From Sphaerisporangium rubeum (lineage in GTDB: Bacteria > Actinomycetota > Actinomycetes > Streptosporangiales > Streptosporangiaceae), in contig NZ_JACHIU010000001.1 in NCBI RefSeq assembly GCF_014207705.1, positions 744,001 to 808,000 on the forward strand: a stretch of DNA of 64,000 bases. Reading direction: 5' to 3'. This document shows positions 9,274-17,778 of this stretch, in pieces. Below the pieces are notes generated by a model. That model was not told where the DNA came from and did not search any database. It worked only from the letters and a program-made list of their open reading frames with translations. Each line of letters begins with the position of its first letter. The first letter of the stretch is position 1. Position numbers and translations under genes: made by a program.

Positions 9274-9939
9274 GTGGACGACCTCAGAACCAGCACCGGT
9301 CTGCTCAATCAGAGCGACGCCGCCCGCTTCCTCGGGATCCCGCAGCAGACGTTCCACCACTGGGCTCGTGGCTACCAGCAAGGCGAGCCGCTGCTGCATG
9401 TGCTGCCGAAGCAGGTGGAGCGCCAGGCCAGCGTCCCGTTCGCCGCGATGGCGGAGGCCCATGTCCTGAAGGCCCTACGGGAGGCGGGGGTGAAGCCCCA
9501 CAAGATCCGCCCTGCTCTCAGGAAGCTCCAGCAGGAGTTCGGCACGGAGTACGTCCTTCTTGCCCCGGAACTGGCCACCGATGGCATCGACGTCCTGTGG
9601 GACTACTCGCGGACACGCGCCGGTGCGGGCCTGATCGAGGCCCGGACGGGTCAGGGAGTGATCAGAGAGATCGTCACGGACTACCTGCAGTACGTGATCC
9701 GCGACAAGGACGGCTTTCCCGCCGTTCTCCGGCTGGACCGGTGCCTGCCATCCGAAGTCGTGGTGGATCCGCACAAACTCTTCGGCCAACCGTACTTCGC
9801 CGGCACGCGAACCCGTGTCGCCGAGGCCGCCGCCATGATGAAGGCCGAGGAGAAGCCCGAGGTGATCGCCGATGAGCTCGGCATCACCGTCGCCGACGTC
9901 CGCATCGCCGCTCGCGTCCTCCTGGGCCACGCCGCCTGA
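9274..9939 (+). CDS. DUF433-containing antitoxin of a PIN-like toxin pair
   Basis: A 221-residue protein with an N-terminal MerR-like helix-turn-helix (NQSDAARFLGIPQQTFHHWA, about residues 12-32) and a C-terminal DUF433 domain (FAGTRTRVAEAAAMM and DELGITVADVRIAARVL). DUF433 proteins are antitoxins or DNA-binding partners of DUF5615/VapC45-type PIN-like toxins, and such a gene follows directly. Start: AGGAGG at 9260-9265 sits 8 bases before GTG at 9274; the in-frame GTG at 9265 overlaps that Shine-Dalgarno and is rejected. The toxin reading frame overlaps the 3' end by 68 bases. A second, diverged pair of this family is at 62.6-63.3 kb. Confidence 0.82.
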   Translation: MDDLRTSTGLLNQSDAARFLGIPQQTFHHWARGYQQGEPLLHVLPKQVERQASVPFAAMAEAHVLKALREAGVKPHKIRPALRKLQQEFGTEYVLLAPELATDGIDVLWDYSRTRAGAGLIEARTGQGVIREIVTDYLQYVIRDKDGFPAVLRLDRCLPSEVVVDPHKLFGQPYFAGTRTRVAEAAAMMKAEEKPEVIADELGITVADVRIAARVLLGHAA

Positions 9940-10351
9940 GTTCTACCTGGACGAGAACAGCGTCACCCGCCGGGTCCGGAGGTTCCTCGTCGGCCTGGGC
10001 TACAAGGTCCATACTCCCGCCGAGTTGCACGGCAGCCGAGACGACGCTCTCGGCGTGAACGACGAGGTCTGGCTGCCGCTGGTCGGCCGGCGAGGCTGGA
10101 TCGTGATCGCGACCGACATCCGTATCTTCGAGCGGGAACATGAGTATCAGGCGTACCTGAAGGCGCGCGTTCATGTCTTCCTGTTGCCCGCGGAGTCCAA
10201 GGTCGCCGAACGAGTCGACTTGGTCGACCGGAACCTCGCGATCATGTGCGGCCATGCGAGCCGGCGTGGGCCTGGAGTGTGGAGGCTCACCCCGAGAGGG
10301 CCGGAGCCATATGAGCCGCCCGCCGCCAGGAAAAGGGGGCGGCGGTCCTGA
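9872..10351 (+). CDS. PIN-like (VapC45/DUF5615 type) toxin
   Basis: A 159-residue putative PIN-fold ribonuclease toxin. The family N-terminal motif FYLDENSVTRRV supplies the first acidic pair, and IVIATDIRIFER carries the central acidic residue; R/K-rich residues end the chain. The only usable in-frame start is the ATG at 9872, giving a 68-base overlap with the antitoxin, strong translational coupling and about 23 poorly conserved residues before the domain. In this family the antitoxin neutralises the nuclease by direct contact and the complex represses its own promoter; that is family knowledge and not visible here. Confidence 0.78.
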   Translation: MSSASPSPTSASPLASSWATPPEFYLDENSVTRRVRRFLVGLGYKVHTPAELHGSRDDALGVNDEVWLPLVGRRGWIVIATDIRIFEREHEYQAYLKARVHVFLLPAESKVAERVDLVDRNLAIMCGHASRRGPGVWRLTPRGPEPYEPPAARKRGRRS

Positions 10352-10355
10352 TGCC

Positions 10356-10397
10356 GAGCCGTGCGAGGCGCTGGTTGGCCGCGTCCTCGCACGGCTC
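10356..10397. terminator. hairpin between convergent toxin and lyase genes
   Basis: GAGCCGTGCGAGG (10356-10368) pairs perfectly with CCTCGCACGGCTC (10385-10397), a 13-bp stem with a 16-base loop, just after the toxin stop and just before the lyase stop on the opposite strand. It probably terminates both transcripts. Confidence 0.7.
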
Positions 10398-10408
10398 CTC
10401 GGCCGAGG

Positions 10409-12706
10409 TCAGGGGGTGTAGACGTTCGGCCGTGGGGGTTCGGACATGTTGTTGCCGATGAAGAAGCTGGGGTGGGGGGGCTGGTTGTAGGCGGTGTTCT
10501 GCCAGGCGATGGCTACTCGGTATTGGGGGTCGTGCATGAGGGTGGTGATGCGGCGGTCGGTGGTTGTGGTGGTGGAGTAGACGCGCAGAGCGCGGTTGTC
10601 CGAGGTGGGCCAGACGACCTCTTCGCGCCAGTCTCCGAGGAGGTCCGCCGAGAGGCTGGGGGTGGCTTTCGTGCCGTTGTTGCTGTGGACGCCTGAGGCG
10701 GTGAGGAGGCGGGTGTCGCCGCTCGGGGTGTACTTGGCGATGTAGGTCTGGTCGAGGAGTTCTCTGACGGGGTCGCCGTCCCACCAGATGAGGAAGTTGG
10801 TGGAGCCCGGTTTGTTGCCCACGTTGCGGCCTCGGGTGTCCAGGAGGCCGGTGGCGGCGGCGGACCAGGATTCGGCGCCGGGGCTGCCTGACCAGATGTC
10901 GCCGGAGACGCCTCGGCCGTTGTCGCCGTTGGCGGGGGTGGTCCAGATCATCTGGCCGGTGCGTGCGTCGGCCATCCAGGAGCTGGGTTTGCTGCCGTCC
11001 TCGTCGACCTTGAAGACCTCGAGGCCGGCGCGGGACGGGTCGAGGTCGCCGACGTGCATGGCGTCGCCGTGGCCGTTGCCGGTGTTCCACAGGCCGCGGC
11101 CGGTGTCGTCGAGGCACATGGCGCCGTACACGATCTCGTCGCGGCCGTCGGCGTCGACGTCGGCCACCGACAGGTTGTGGTTGCCTTGGCCGGCGTAGCC
11201 GCTGTTGCCTGAGGAGTTGGAGTCGAAGCCCCAGCGCCTGGTCAGCGAACCGTTCCTGAAGTCCCAGGCCACGATGACGGTGCGGGTGTAGTAGCCGCGG
11301 GCCATCACGAGGCTCGGACGGCGGCCGTCCAGGTAGGCGGTGGCGGCGAGGAAGCGGTCCACGCGGTTGCCGTAGTTGTCGCCCCAGGACGAGACGGTGC
11401 CGCGCGCCGGGTCGTAGTTCACCGTGGACATGGCGGCGCCGGTCTGGCCGTTGAACATGGTGAGGTACTCGGGGCCGGACAGCACGTAGCCGGAGGAGTT
11501 GCGGTAGTCGGCCGACGAGCTGCCGATGACGCGGCCGGTGCCGTCCACGGTGCCGTCGGCGGTCTTCATGGCGACCTCGGCGCGGCCGTCGCCGTCGTAG
11601 TCGTACACCTGGAACTGGGTGTAGTGCGCGCCGGCCCTGATGTTGCGGCCGAGGTCGACGCGCCACAGCCGCGTGCCGTTCAGCCGGTAGGCGTCCACGT
11701 ACACGTTGCCGGTGTAGCCGGACTGCGAGTTGTCCTTGGCGTTGGAGGGGTCCCATTTGAGGATGAACTCGTACCGGCCGTCGCCGTCGAGGTCGCCTAC
11801 GCTCGCGTCGTTGGCGCTGTAGGTGTAGGCCACGCCGTCGGGTGAGGTGCCGCCGCCGGGGGGCTGGATCGGCACGTCGAGGTAGGTGCCGCCGGTGAAG
11901 CGCAGCGACGACTCCGAAGCGGACTGCTCGGCGCCGTTCACGACCGGCCGCACGGTGTACGACGCGTCGGCGGCGGCGCCGTTGTCCAGGTAGCTCGTGG
12001 CGCCGGTGAGCGGGGAGGAGTTGACCTTGGTGGTGCCGCGGTAGAGGTTGAAGCCGACGCCTGCGGGGTCGGTGCCGAGCACCCGCCACGAGACGAGGTT
12101 GCCGCTGCCGGAGCGCACGCTGATCAGGCCGCGGTCCAGCCGCTCGACCTGGCGGCCGTTGCTCGGGGTCGGCGTCGGCGTCGGTGTGGGGGTCGGCGTC
12201 GGGGTCGGGGTGACCGTGGGGGTGACGGTCGGCGTCACGGTGGGGGTGACCGTCGGGGTCGGTGTGGGGGTGGCGGTGGGGCCGGTGCCGCCGGTGCAGG
12301 TGACGCCGTTCAGGGTGAACGACGTGGGGATCGGGTTGCTGGAGTTGTTCCAGGAGGCGTTGAAGCCGAACGACACGTTGCCGCCGTTCGGGATGGACGC
12401 GTTGTAGCCGGCGTCGGCGGCGGTCACCTGCGCGCCGCTCTGCGTGACGGTGGCGTTCCACGCCTGCGTGACCTGCTGGCCGGCGCCGAAGCTCCACCCG
12501 AGGCGCCACCCGTTCACCGGGTCGCCGAGGTTGTTGATGGTCACGTTGGCGCCGAAACCGCCACCCCACTGGGAGGAGATGGCGTAGTTCACCTCGCAGG
12601 CCACCGCGGCCGCGTCGGCGGTGAGCGACGTCACCGTGGCGGCGAGAGCGGCGGCGGAGGCGACGGCGACGGCCGCCGCTCGACGGACGGGGGACCTCGC
12701 GCGCAT
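10409..12706 (-). CDS. secreted rhamnogalacturonan lyase (PL11) with N-terminal CBM2
   Basis: A 765-residue secreted pectin-degrading enzyme that cleaves the rhamnogalacturonan-I backbone by beta-elimination. A Tat/Sec-like signal peptide (MRARSPVRRAAAVAVASAAA, cleaved after TADAAA) is followed by a CBM2 cellulose-binding module (about residues 35-140; CEVNYAISSQWGGGF, NGWRLGWSF, with paired Cys), a long Thr-Pro linker (about 145-180) and the PL11 catalytic domain with repeated calcium-binding loops DLDGDGRYEF, DYDGDGRAEV and DVDADGRDEI, and GNHNLSVAD. Start: ATG at 12704-12706 with AGGA upstream; the longer frame adds residues ahead of the signal peptide. It is a single-gene unit, suggesting plant-cell-wall saprophytism. 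Confidence 0.92.
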   Translation of the reverse strand: MRARSPVRRAAAVAVASAAALAATVTSLTADAAAVACEVNYAISSQWGGGFGANVTINNLGDPVNGWRLGWSFGAGQQVTQAWNATVTQSGAQVTAADAGYNASIPNGGNVSFGFNASWNNSSNPIPTSFTLNGVTCTGGTGPTATPTPTPTVTPTVTPTVTPTVTPTPTPTPTPTPTPTPSNGRQVERLDRGLISVRSGSGNLVSWRVLGTDPAGVGFNLYRGTTKVNSSPLTGATSYLDNGAAADASYTVRPVVNGAEQSASESSLRFTGGTYLDVPIQPPGGGTSPDGVAYTYSANDASVGDLDGDGRYEFILKWDPSNAKDNSQSGYTGNVYVDAYRLNGTRLWRVDLGRNIRAGAHYTQFQVYDYDGDGRAEVAMKTADGTVDGTGRVIGSSSADYRNSSGYVLSGPEYLTMFNGQTGAAMSTVNYDPARGTVSSWGDNYGNRVDRFLAATAYLDGRRPSLVMARGYYTRTVIVAWDFRNGSLTRRWGFDSNSSGNSGYAGQGNHNLSVADVDADGRDEIVYGAMCLDDTGRGLWNTGNGHGDAMHVGDLDPSRAGLEVFKVDEDGSKPSSWMADARTGQMIWTTPANGDNGRGVSGDIWSGSPGAESWSAAATGLLDTRGRNVGNKPGSTNFLIWWDGDPVRELLDQTYIAKYTPSGDTRLLTASGVHSNNGTKATPSLSADLLGDWREEVVWPTSDNRALRVYSTTTTTDRRITTLMHDPQYRVAIAWQNTAYNQPPHPSFFIGNNMSEPPRPNVYTP
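12163..12290. repeat. low-complexity Thr-Pro linker repeat
   Basis: Degenerate 6-base repeats (plus strand GGCGTC/GGGGTC/GGTGTG) encode the (Thr-Pro/Val)n interdomain linker between CBM2 and the PL11 domain of the lyase. This is a normal protein linker in secreted actinomycete glycan-degrading enzymes, prone to length change by slippage. Confidence 0.85.
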
Positions 12707-12961
12707 GGCGGTCCTTTCCGCGGCGTAATCGAAACGCGTCGATCGGAGGGAGCCGGAAAGGACGGCACTGTCTTCCAGCCGGGTGGATCCGCGCGAAACA
12801 TAAACGAAACCCTGGTACGGCGCCATGGACCGCCGCACGCCACGGCGCGGGCCTCGCGGTTCACCTGGAGTGATCGCGAGGCCGCGCACCTGCGGGAACT
12901 GAAATTTACAGCGGCCGTTCAGCGGGCTGAACGGGTGCGGTGGCCAGGACGCGTGGCACGG
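12707..12961. promoter_or_regulatory. lyase upstream region with partial palindrome, and operon-end hairpin
   Basis: This gap of about 255 bases holds the lyase promoter. ATCGAAACGCGTCGAT at 12728-12743 is symmetric at 12 of 16 positions and could be a LacI-type operator 22 bases upstream of the lyase start. Near the other end, CCGTTCAGC (12915-12923) pairs with GCTGAACGG (12926-12934) and lies just after the stop of the glycan operon, a probable terminator. I see no gene in this gap. Confidence 0.4.
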
Positions 12962-13948
12962 TCAGGAGGCGGGACGGGTCGCGAGGAGTTGTTGTTCGAA
13001 CCACGCGATGGTGCGCCGCAGGCCGCTGGTGACGTCGACCTGCGGTGTCCAGCCGAGGCGGGCCGCCGCCAGCGCGGTGTCGGGACGCCGTACCTCCGGG
13101 TCGTCCACCGGCCGGTCCACGAACTTGACGGACGAGTCCGACCCGGTGAGACGCCGGATCGTCTCGGCCAGGGTCAGCATCGACAGCTCGGCCGGGTTGC
13201 CGATGTTCACGGGGCCGGCGAAGTCGCTCGCGGCGAGCGCCAGGACGCCGCGCACCGTGTCGTCCACGTAGCAGATGGACCTGGTCTGCGTGCCGTCGCC
13301 GGTGACGGTGAGCGGTTCCCCGTAAATGGCCTGCCGGACGAACGTCGGGATGGCCCGGCCGTCGTGGGGCCGCATCCGGGGGCCGTAGGTGTTGAAGATG
13401 CGCACGATCGCGGTGTCCACGCCGTGCGAGTTGCGGTACGCCGTGGTCAGCGACTCGGCGAACCGCTTGGCCTCGTCGTACACGCTGCGCGGCCCGACGG
13501 GGTTGACGTTCCCCCAGTACGTCTCCCGCTGCGGGTGTTCGAGCGGGTCGCCGTACACCTCGCTCGTGGACGCCAGCACGAACCGCGCGCCTTTCTCCTT
13601 GGCGAGCCCGAGCGCGTGCAGCGTGCCGATGCTGCCGACCTTGAGCGTGGCGATGGGGTGGCGCAGGTAGTCGGCAGGGGAGGCGGCCGAGGCGAAGTGC
13701 AGCACCAGGTCCACCGGGCCCGGCACGTGGACGTACCCGGTGAGGTCGCACTCCACCAGCCGGAACCCCGGCCGGCCGAGCAGGTGCTCGACGTTGCCGG
13801 GTGACCCGGTGAGGAAGTTGTCCATGCAGATGACGGACGCGCCTTCGCCGAGCAGCCGTTCGCACAGGTGCGACCCGATGAACCCGGCGCCGCCGGTCAC
13901 CAGGACCCGCCGCGCGGCCACCGCGATCCCGTCCAGGTCGTGCCTCAC
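12962..13948 (-). CDS. NAD-dependent epimerase/dehydratase, UDP-glucuronate decarboxylase-like
   Basis: A 328-residue extended SDR that would modify a nucleotide sugar. The Rossmann motif is [18 protein letters not shown] (about residues 13-30); the catalytic set is the Ser in LASTSEVYG and Tyr/Lys in [14 protein letters not shown], a signature shared with UDP-xylose synthases (UDP-glucuronate decarboxylases). The start GTG at 13946-13948 overlaps the stop of the SDR gene as GTGA. It is the last gene of the eight-gene operon and may supply the pentose or modified sugar for the glycan; the exact substrate is inferred from family resemblance only. Confidence 0.82.
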   Translation of the reverse strand: MRHDLDGIAVAARRVLVTGGAGFIGSHLCERLLGEGASVICMDNFLTGSPGNVEHLLGRPGFRLVECDLTGYVHVPGPVDLVLHFASAASPADYLRHPIATLKVGSIGTLHALGLAKEKGARFVLASTSEVYGDPLEHPQRETYWGNVNPVGPRSVYDEAKRFAESLTTAYRNSHGVDTAIVRIFNTYGPRMRPHDGRAIPTFVRQAIYGEPLTVTGDGTQTRSICYVDDTVRGVLALAASDFAGPVNIGNPAELSMLTLAETIRRLTGSDSSVKFVDRPVDDPEVRRPDTALAAARLGWTPQVDVTSGLRRTIAWFEQQLLATRPAS

Positions 13949-14619
13949 GGCCAGGACGTCTCTGTGCCGGGACACATCACCAGCTCGCGGACCTCGCACC
14001 CCGGCGGCTGGCCGAGCGCGAACACCACGGCCGCCGCGACGTCCTCGGGCTGGTTGAGCCCGGCGCCTGGACCCGGCCGGTACTTCTCGTCGCGGCCGTC
14101 GAAGAAACCGGTCCGCATGCCACCCGGCACCAGCAGCGTCACCCCGATCCGGCCCGCCGTCTCGGCGGCGAGGGCCCGGGTGAAGCCGACGACCCCCGCC
14201 TTGGCCGCGCAGTACGCGGTGGCGTCGCCGACCGCGCGCAGCCCGAGCGTCGAGGCGACCGTCACGACCCGGCCGCCGTCCAGGTACGGCAGCGCGGCCC
14301 GTACCACGGACACGGTGCCGAGCAGGTTGACCCGCACGACGCGTTCCCACTCCTCGGCCGGCACCTGGTCCAGCGGTCCGCACCGGTCGATCCCGGCGGC
14401 GGTCACCACGCCGTCCAGCCCGCCGGCGCGTGCCGCCAGCTCATGCACCGCGAGCTCCACCTGCTCGCGGTCGCCGACGTCCGCGACGACGTGGTCCGCG
14501 CCGTTGTCGGCAGGGACGAGGTCGATGACCAGCGGCCGTCCGCCGGCCTTGACGACGGCGGTCGCGGTGGCCCTGCCGAGGCCGGCCGCACCGCCGGTGA
14601 TCAGCACGTTCCCGATCAT
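13945..14619 (-). CDS. short-chain dehydrogenase/reductase
   Basis: A 224-residue classical SDR. The cofactor motif [11 protein letters not shown] follows VLIT near the N-terminus; the acidic DLVPADN loop after strand 2 suggests NAD+ preference; NLLGTVSVV, the Ser in [11 protein letters not shown] and the YCAAK catalytic pair are all present. Start: two in-frame ATGs lie six bases apart; GGAG at 14627-14630 is one base from the first but 7 bases from the ATG at 14617-14619, so the second is chosen. It sits between the hldE-like gene and the epimerase in the operon and probably oxidises or reduces a sugar intermediate. Confidence 0.82.
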   Translation of the reverse strand: MIGNVLITGGAAGLGRATATAVVKAGGRPLVIDLVPADNGADHVVADVGDREQVELAVHELAARAGGLDGVVTAAGIDRCGPLDQVPAEEWERVVRVNLLGTVSVVRAALPYLDGGRVVTVASTLGLRAVGDATAYCAAKAGVVGFTRALAAETAGRIGVTLLVPGGMRTGFFDGRDEKYRPGPGAGLNQPEDVAAAVVFALGQPPGCEVRELVMCPGTETSWP

Positions 14620-14667
14620 CCGCATGCTCCTTCAGGTAGGTGGGGGCCGGTCGGACAGCCGTGAGAG

Positions 14668-16014
14668 TCACATCACCGCCTGAGCGGCGGCGATGAGCCC
14701 GGTCGTCGAGTGGCCGGGGACGGTCGGCAGCACCACGACGTCTCCTCCGCAGCGGCGTACGGCCTCCGCCTCCGGCAGTTCCAGGCCCGTGTAGTCGCCG
14801 CCTTTGACCCACACGTCCGGACGAAGCGTCTCGATCAGGACGTTCGGCGTGTCCTCGGTGAACACCGCGACGCCGTCCACGCAGCCGAGGGCCCGCAGGA
14901 TCTCCACCCGGTCCCGTTCGGCCACCACCGGCCGGCCGGGGCCCTTGAGCCGGCGCACCGACTCGTCGGAGTTGACGCACACGATGAGCGCGTCGCCGAG
15001 GGCCCGTGCCTGGCGCAGCAGACTGACGTGGCCGGCGTGCAGCAGGTCGAAGCATCCGCCGGTCGCGACCAGCGTGCCGCCGGAGGCGCGGGTCAGCGCG
15101 GCCAGCTCCGGCGCCGTACGCGGCAGGTCAGGCGCCGCCGGTTCCGGCAGGCGGATCGCGGCCGCGCCGCCGGCCCGCACGAAACGGGTCGCCTCGGCGA
15201 CGGCCTCACGCACCGCCTCCTCGGCGTCGGCGCCGTCGCGCAGCGCCACCACCGCGGCGGCGGCGAACCGGTCGCCGGCGCCGCACGTGTCGAACCCGGT
15301 GGCGGGGGAGGGGGACGGCACGCGGACGGTGTGACCCCGGTCGGTGGCGAGCACCGCGCCGTGGCCGCCGAGCGTGACCGCCACCGCCGCCGCGTGCAGC
15401 TCGCGGGCCAGTCCGCGCGCCGCCAGCTCCGGCAGGGGGTACGGCCGTGCGCACAGCTCACCGGCCTCCCTCTCGGTCGGGGTGACCAGCGCGCAGCCCG
15501 GCACCGGCAGCGACCCGGCGGGGTGCGGGTCCCACACCAGCGGCATGGTCAGGCATCCGAGCAGTTCACGCACGGCTTCGACGGTGCCTCTGCCGTAGTC
15601 CGACACCAGCACCGCGCCGGCGTTCCGCAGCGCACGCGCGGCCCGGCCGCCTTCGGGGCCGCACCACGCCTTGCCGTCCCCGGTGTCCACCCTGAGCATG
15701 GTCTGGCCTCTGGCGCGCACCCGCGTCTTGCGTGCGGTGGCGCCGCGCAGGGGGAGCCGTACGACCTCGGCGAACTGCGCCAGCAGGCCACGCAGGCACC
15801 GGCCCGCGGTGTCCTCACCGAGCGCCGTGATCAGCACGACCTCCGCGCCGGCGCGGGCCGCGAGCAGCGCCGCGAGGCCGGCCCCGCCGGGCCGCCGCCG
15901 CTCGGTCAGCCCGCGCACCACCGGCACGGGAGCGTCGGGGCACAGCCGCTCGGCGTCCCCTTCGACGTCCACGTCGAGCAGCGAGTCCCCCACCACGACG
16001 ATCGGCCCGCTCAC
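14668..16014 (-). CDS. hldE: bifunctional sugar kinase/nucleotidyltransferase, HldE (RfaE)-like
   Basis: This 448-residue protein combines a PfkB-type kinase with a cytidylyltransferase-fold domain, as in HldE, which makes D-glycero-beta-D-manno-heptose-1,7-bisphosphate and later ADP-heptose. Kinase domain (about 1-300): GDSLLDVDVEGDAERL, PDAPVPVV and the active-site DTCGAGDRFAAA. Nucleotidyltransferase domain (about 315-448): GCFDLLHAGHVSLL (HxGH) and KGGDYTGLELPEAE with GHSTTGLI. GTG start at 16012-16014, 13 bases after gmhA. No GmhB phosphatase or HldD epimerase is in the operon, so either another genomic phosphatase serves or the product is not standard ADP-heptose. Confidence 0.87.
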   Translation of the reverse strand: MSGPIVVVGDSLLDVDVEGDAERLCPDAPVPVVRGLTERRRPGGAGLAALLAARAGAEVVLITALGEDTAGRCLRGLLAQFAEVVRLPLRGATARKTRVRARGQTMLRVDTGDGKAWCGPEGGRAARALRNAGAVLVSDYGRGTVEAVRELLGCLTMPLVWDPHPAGSLPVPGCALVTPTEREAGELCARPYPLPELAARGLARELHAAAVAVTLGGHGAVLATDRGHTVRVPSPSPATGFDTCGAGDRFAAAAVVALRDGADAEEAVREAVAEATRFVRAGGAAAIRLPEPAAPDLPRTAPELAALTRASGGTLVATGGCFDLLHAGHVSLLRQARALGDALIVCVNSDESVRRLKGPGRPVVAERDRVEILRALGCVDGVAVFTEDTPNVLIETLRPDVWVKGGDYTGLELPEAEAVRRCGGDVVVLPTVPGHSTTGLIAAAQAVM

Positions 16015-16027
16015 GGCTCCTCCTCGC

Positions 16028-16588
16028 TCACGCCACCGACTCCTCGATCACGTCGCACAGCATGTGGATCATGGCGAGGTGGACCTCCTGGACGGTGGCG
16101 GTGTCGCGGGACGGCACCGCCACCGCCTCGTCGCACAGCGAGGCCAGCGGGTTCGGCGCCTTCCCGGTGAGGGCCCATGTCAGCAGCCCTCCGGTGCGGC
16201 CCGCCGCGGCGGCGGCGAGCACGTTGCCGCTGGACCCGCTGGTGGACAGGCAGATCAGCACGTCACCGGGCCTGCCGTGCGCGCGTACCTGCCGCGCGTA
16301 GACCTCGTCGGCGCCGAAGTCGTTGGCGATGGCCGTCGCCGTGGAGGTGTCGGCGTGCAGGGGGATCGCGGCGTACGGATCGCGGTCGGCGCGGAACCGG
16401 CCGACGAGTTCGGCGGTGAGGTGCTGCGCCTCGGCGGCCGATCCGCCGTTCCCGCAGGCCAGCAGGCGTCCGCCGCCGGCGAGTACGGCCGCGAGCTTGC
16501 GGCCCCACATGTGGATGCGCGGCGTCTCGACGCTGACCGCCGCGAGCGCTCCCCTGAGCCGCACCAGATGTGGATGCATGGGCCTCAC
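16028..16588 (-). CDS. gmhA: SIS-domain phosphosugar isomerase, GmhA-like
   Basis: A 186-residue sedoheptulose-7-phosphate isomerase-like protein, the expected first step of heptose nucleotide synthesis. The phosphosugar-binding loops are CGNGGSAAEAQHLTAELVGRF (in two pieces: GNGGSAAEAQ and HLTAELVGRF, about residues 46-66) and STSGSSGNVL (about 114-123); the C-terminal helix has the histidine-containing QEVHLAMIHMLCD. Length equals that of GmhA. GTG start at 16586-16588 overlaps the GT4 stop as GTGA. Its pairing with the HldE-like gene is the main reason to call this a heptose pathway. Confidence 0.85.
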   Translation of the reverse strand: MRPMHPHLVRLRGALAAVSVETPRIHMWGRKLAAVLAGGGRLLACGNGGSAAEAQHLTAELVGRFRADRDPYAAIPLHADTSTATAIANDFGADEVYARQVRAHGRPGDVLICLSTSGSSGNVLAAAAAGRTGGLLTWALTGKAPNPLASLCDEAVAVPSRDTATVQEVHLAMIHMLCDVIEESVA

Positions 16589-17778
16589 CCCTCCGCCGTC
16601 GCGAGCCGGCCGGTGCGCTCACCGATGAGGCTCCGGTACACCGACTCGGTCCGTGCCGCGACCTGCGGCCAGCCGTACCGCGCGCGGGCCCGGCGCAGCC
16701 CCGCCTGTGCGATGGACGCGCGCCGTTCGGGGGCCGCGAGCAGGTCGCGCAGGGCCCTGGCGACGGCACGTGGCCGGCGTGGCGGCACGAGGACGCCGCA
16801 GCCGGACACCGTGTCGAGGTGGCCGCCGACGGCCGAGGCGATCACCGGCACGCCGCAGGCCATGGCCTCGACCGGCACCATGCCGAACGGCTCGTACCAC
16901 GGCACGGTCACCACGACCTGCGCCGACCGCATCAGCGCCGGTACGTCGCGGCGGGGGACGGCCCCGATGAGGCGTACCCGGCCGGCGAGGCCGGACGCCG
17001 ACGCGAGGGACCGCAGCCGCAGCCACTCGGCGTCGCCTGGTTCGCCACCGGCGACGACGAGCCGCGCGTCCGGCACCCGGGGCAGGGCCTCGATGATGGT
17101 GTCCACACCTTTGCGTGGCACGAGCCGGCCGATGCTCAGCACCAGCGCGGCGCGGCCGTCCCGCGCGGCCGGGCCGTCCGGCCGGAACAGCGTGAGGTCC
17201 ACGCCGCACGGCACCACGGTGATCCGTTCCGGTGGCACCCCCATCGCGACCAGTTCGCGTATCTCGTCGGCGCAGGTCGCGATGACCGCCGCGGCCCGGC
17301 GGCCGATGTCGCGTTCCACGGCGAGCCGTTCCGGCGGGCTGGTGTCGGCGGCACCCTGCCAGCGGCGCTTGACGGTGCCGAGCGCGTGGAACGTCTGCAC
17401 CACAGGCACACCGAGCCAGGTGGCGGCACGCAGCGCCGCCATGCCGCTCATCCAGAAGTGCGCGTGCGCCACGTCCGGCCGGTCCGCCGACCACCGGCGG
17501 GCCAGCCACGCGGCGAAGGCCGGCATGTGCGGCGGCAGGTCGTCCTTCGGCAGCCGCTCAGGCGGCCCGGCCGGCACGTGCTCCACCACGGCGCCAGGCG
17601 CCAGCGGCACCGGGACGTCCTGACCGGGGGCCGTCCTGCGCGTGTACACGGTCACCTCGTGGCCGAGGGCCGCCAGCGCGACGGCGAGCCCCGCGACGTG
17701 CACGTTCTGGCCACCCGCGTCCACGCCGCCGATCGCGGCCAGCGGGTCGGCGTGCTCCGACACCATGGCGATCCTCAT
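16585..17778 (-). CDS. glycosyltransferase family 4
   Basis: A 397-residue retaining GT-B glycosyltransferase. The N-terminal domain starts MRIAMVSEHADPL with the GGVDAGGQNVHV glycine loop of SPS/GT4-type enzymes; the C-terminal domain has VLSIGRLVPRKGVD and the nucleotide-sugar binding EX7E motif in EPFGMVPVEAMACGVPVI. It is cytoplasmic, with no membrane segment seen. It overlaps gmhA by GTGA and the GT9 gene by ATGA-type coupling. Donor and acceptor are not predictable, but the context suggests heptosyl or related transfer onto a glycan or secondary metabolite. Confidence 0.9.
   Translation of the reverse strand: MRIAMVSEHADPLAAIGGVDAGGQNVHVAGLAVALAALGHEVTVYTRRTAPGQDVPVPLAPGAVVEHVPAGPPERLPKDDLPPHMPAFAAWLARRWSADRPDVAHAHFWMSGMAALRAATWLGVPVVQTFHALGTVKRRWQGAADTSPPERLAVERDIGRRAAAVIATCADEIRELVAMGVPPERITVVPCGVDLTLFRPDGPAARDGRAALVLSIGRLVPRKGVDTIIEALPRVPDARLVVAGGEPGDAEWLRLRSLASASGLAGRVRLIGAVPRRDVPALMRSAQVVVTVPWYEPFGMVPVEAMACGVPVIASAVGGHLDTVSGCGVLVPPRRPRAVARALRDLLAAPERRASIAQAGLRRARARYGWPQVAARTESVYRSLIGERTGRLATAEG

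Noticed and set aside
12163-12290. Short regularly spaced repeats, possible CRISPR
   Set aside because: The six-base degenerate units encode a Thr-Pro linker in frame within the lyase; there are no spacers and no cas genes.
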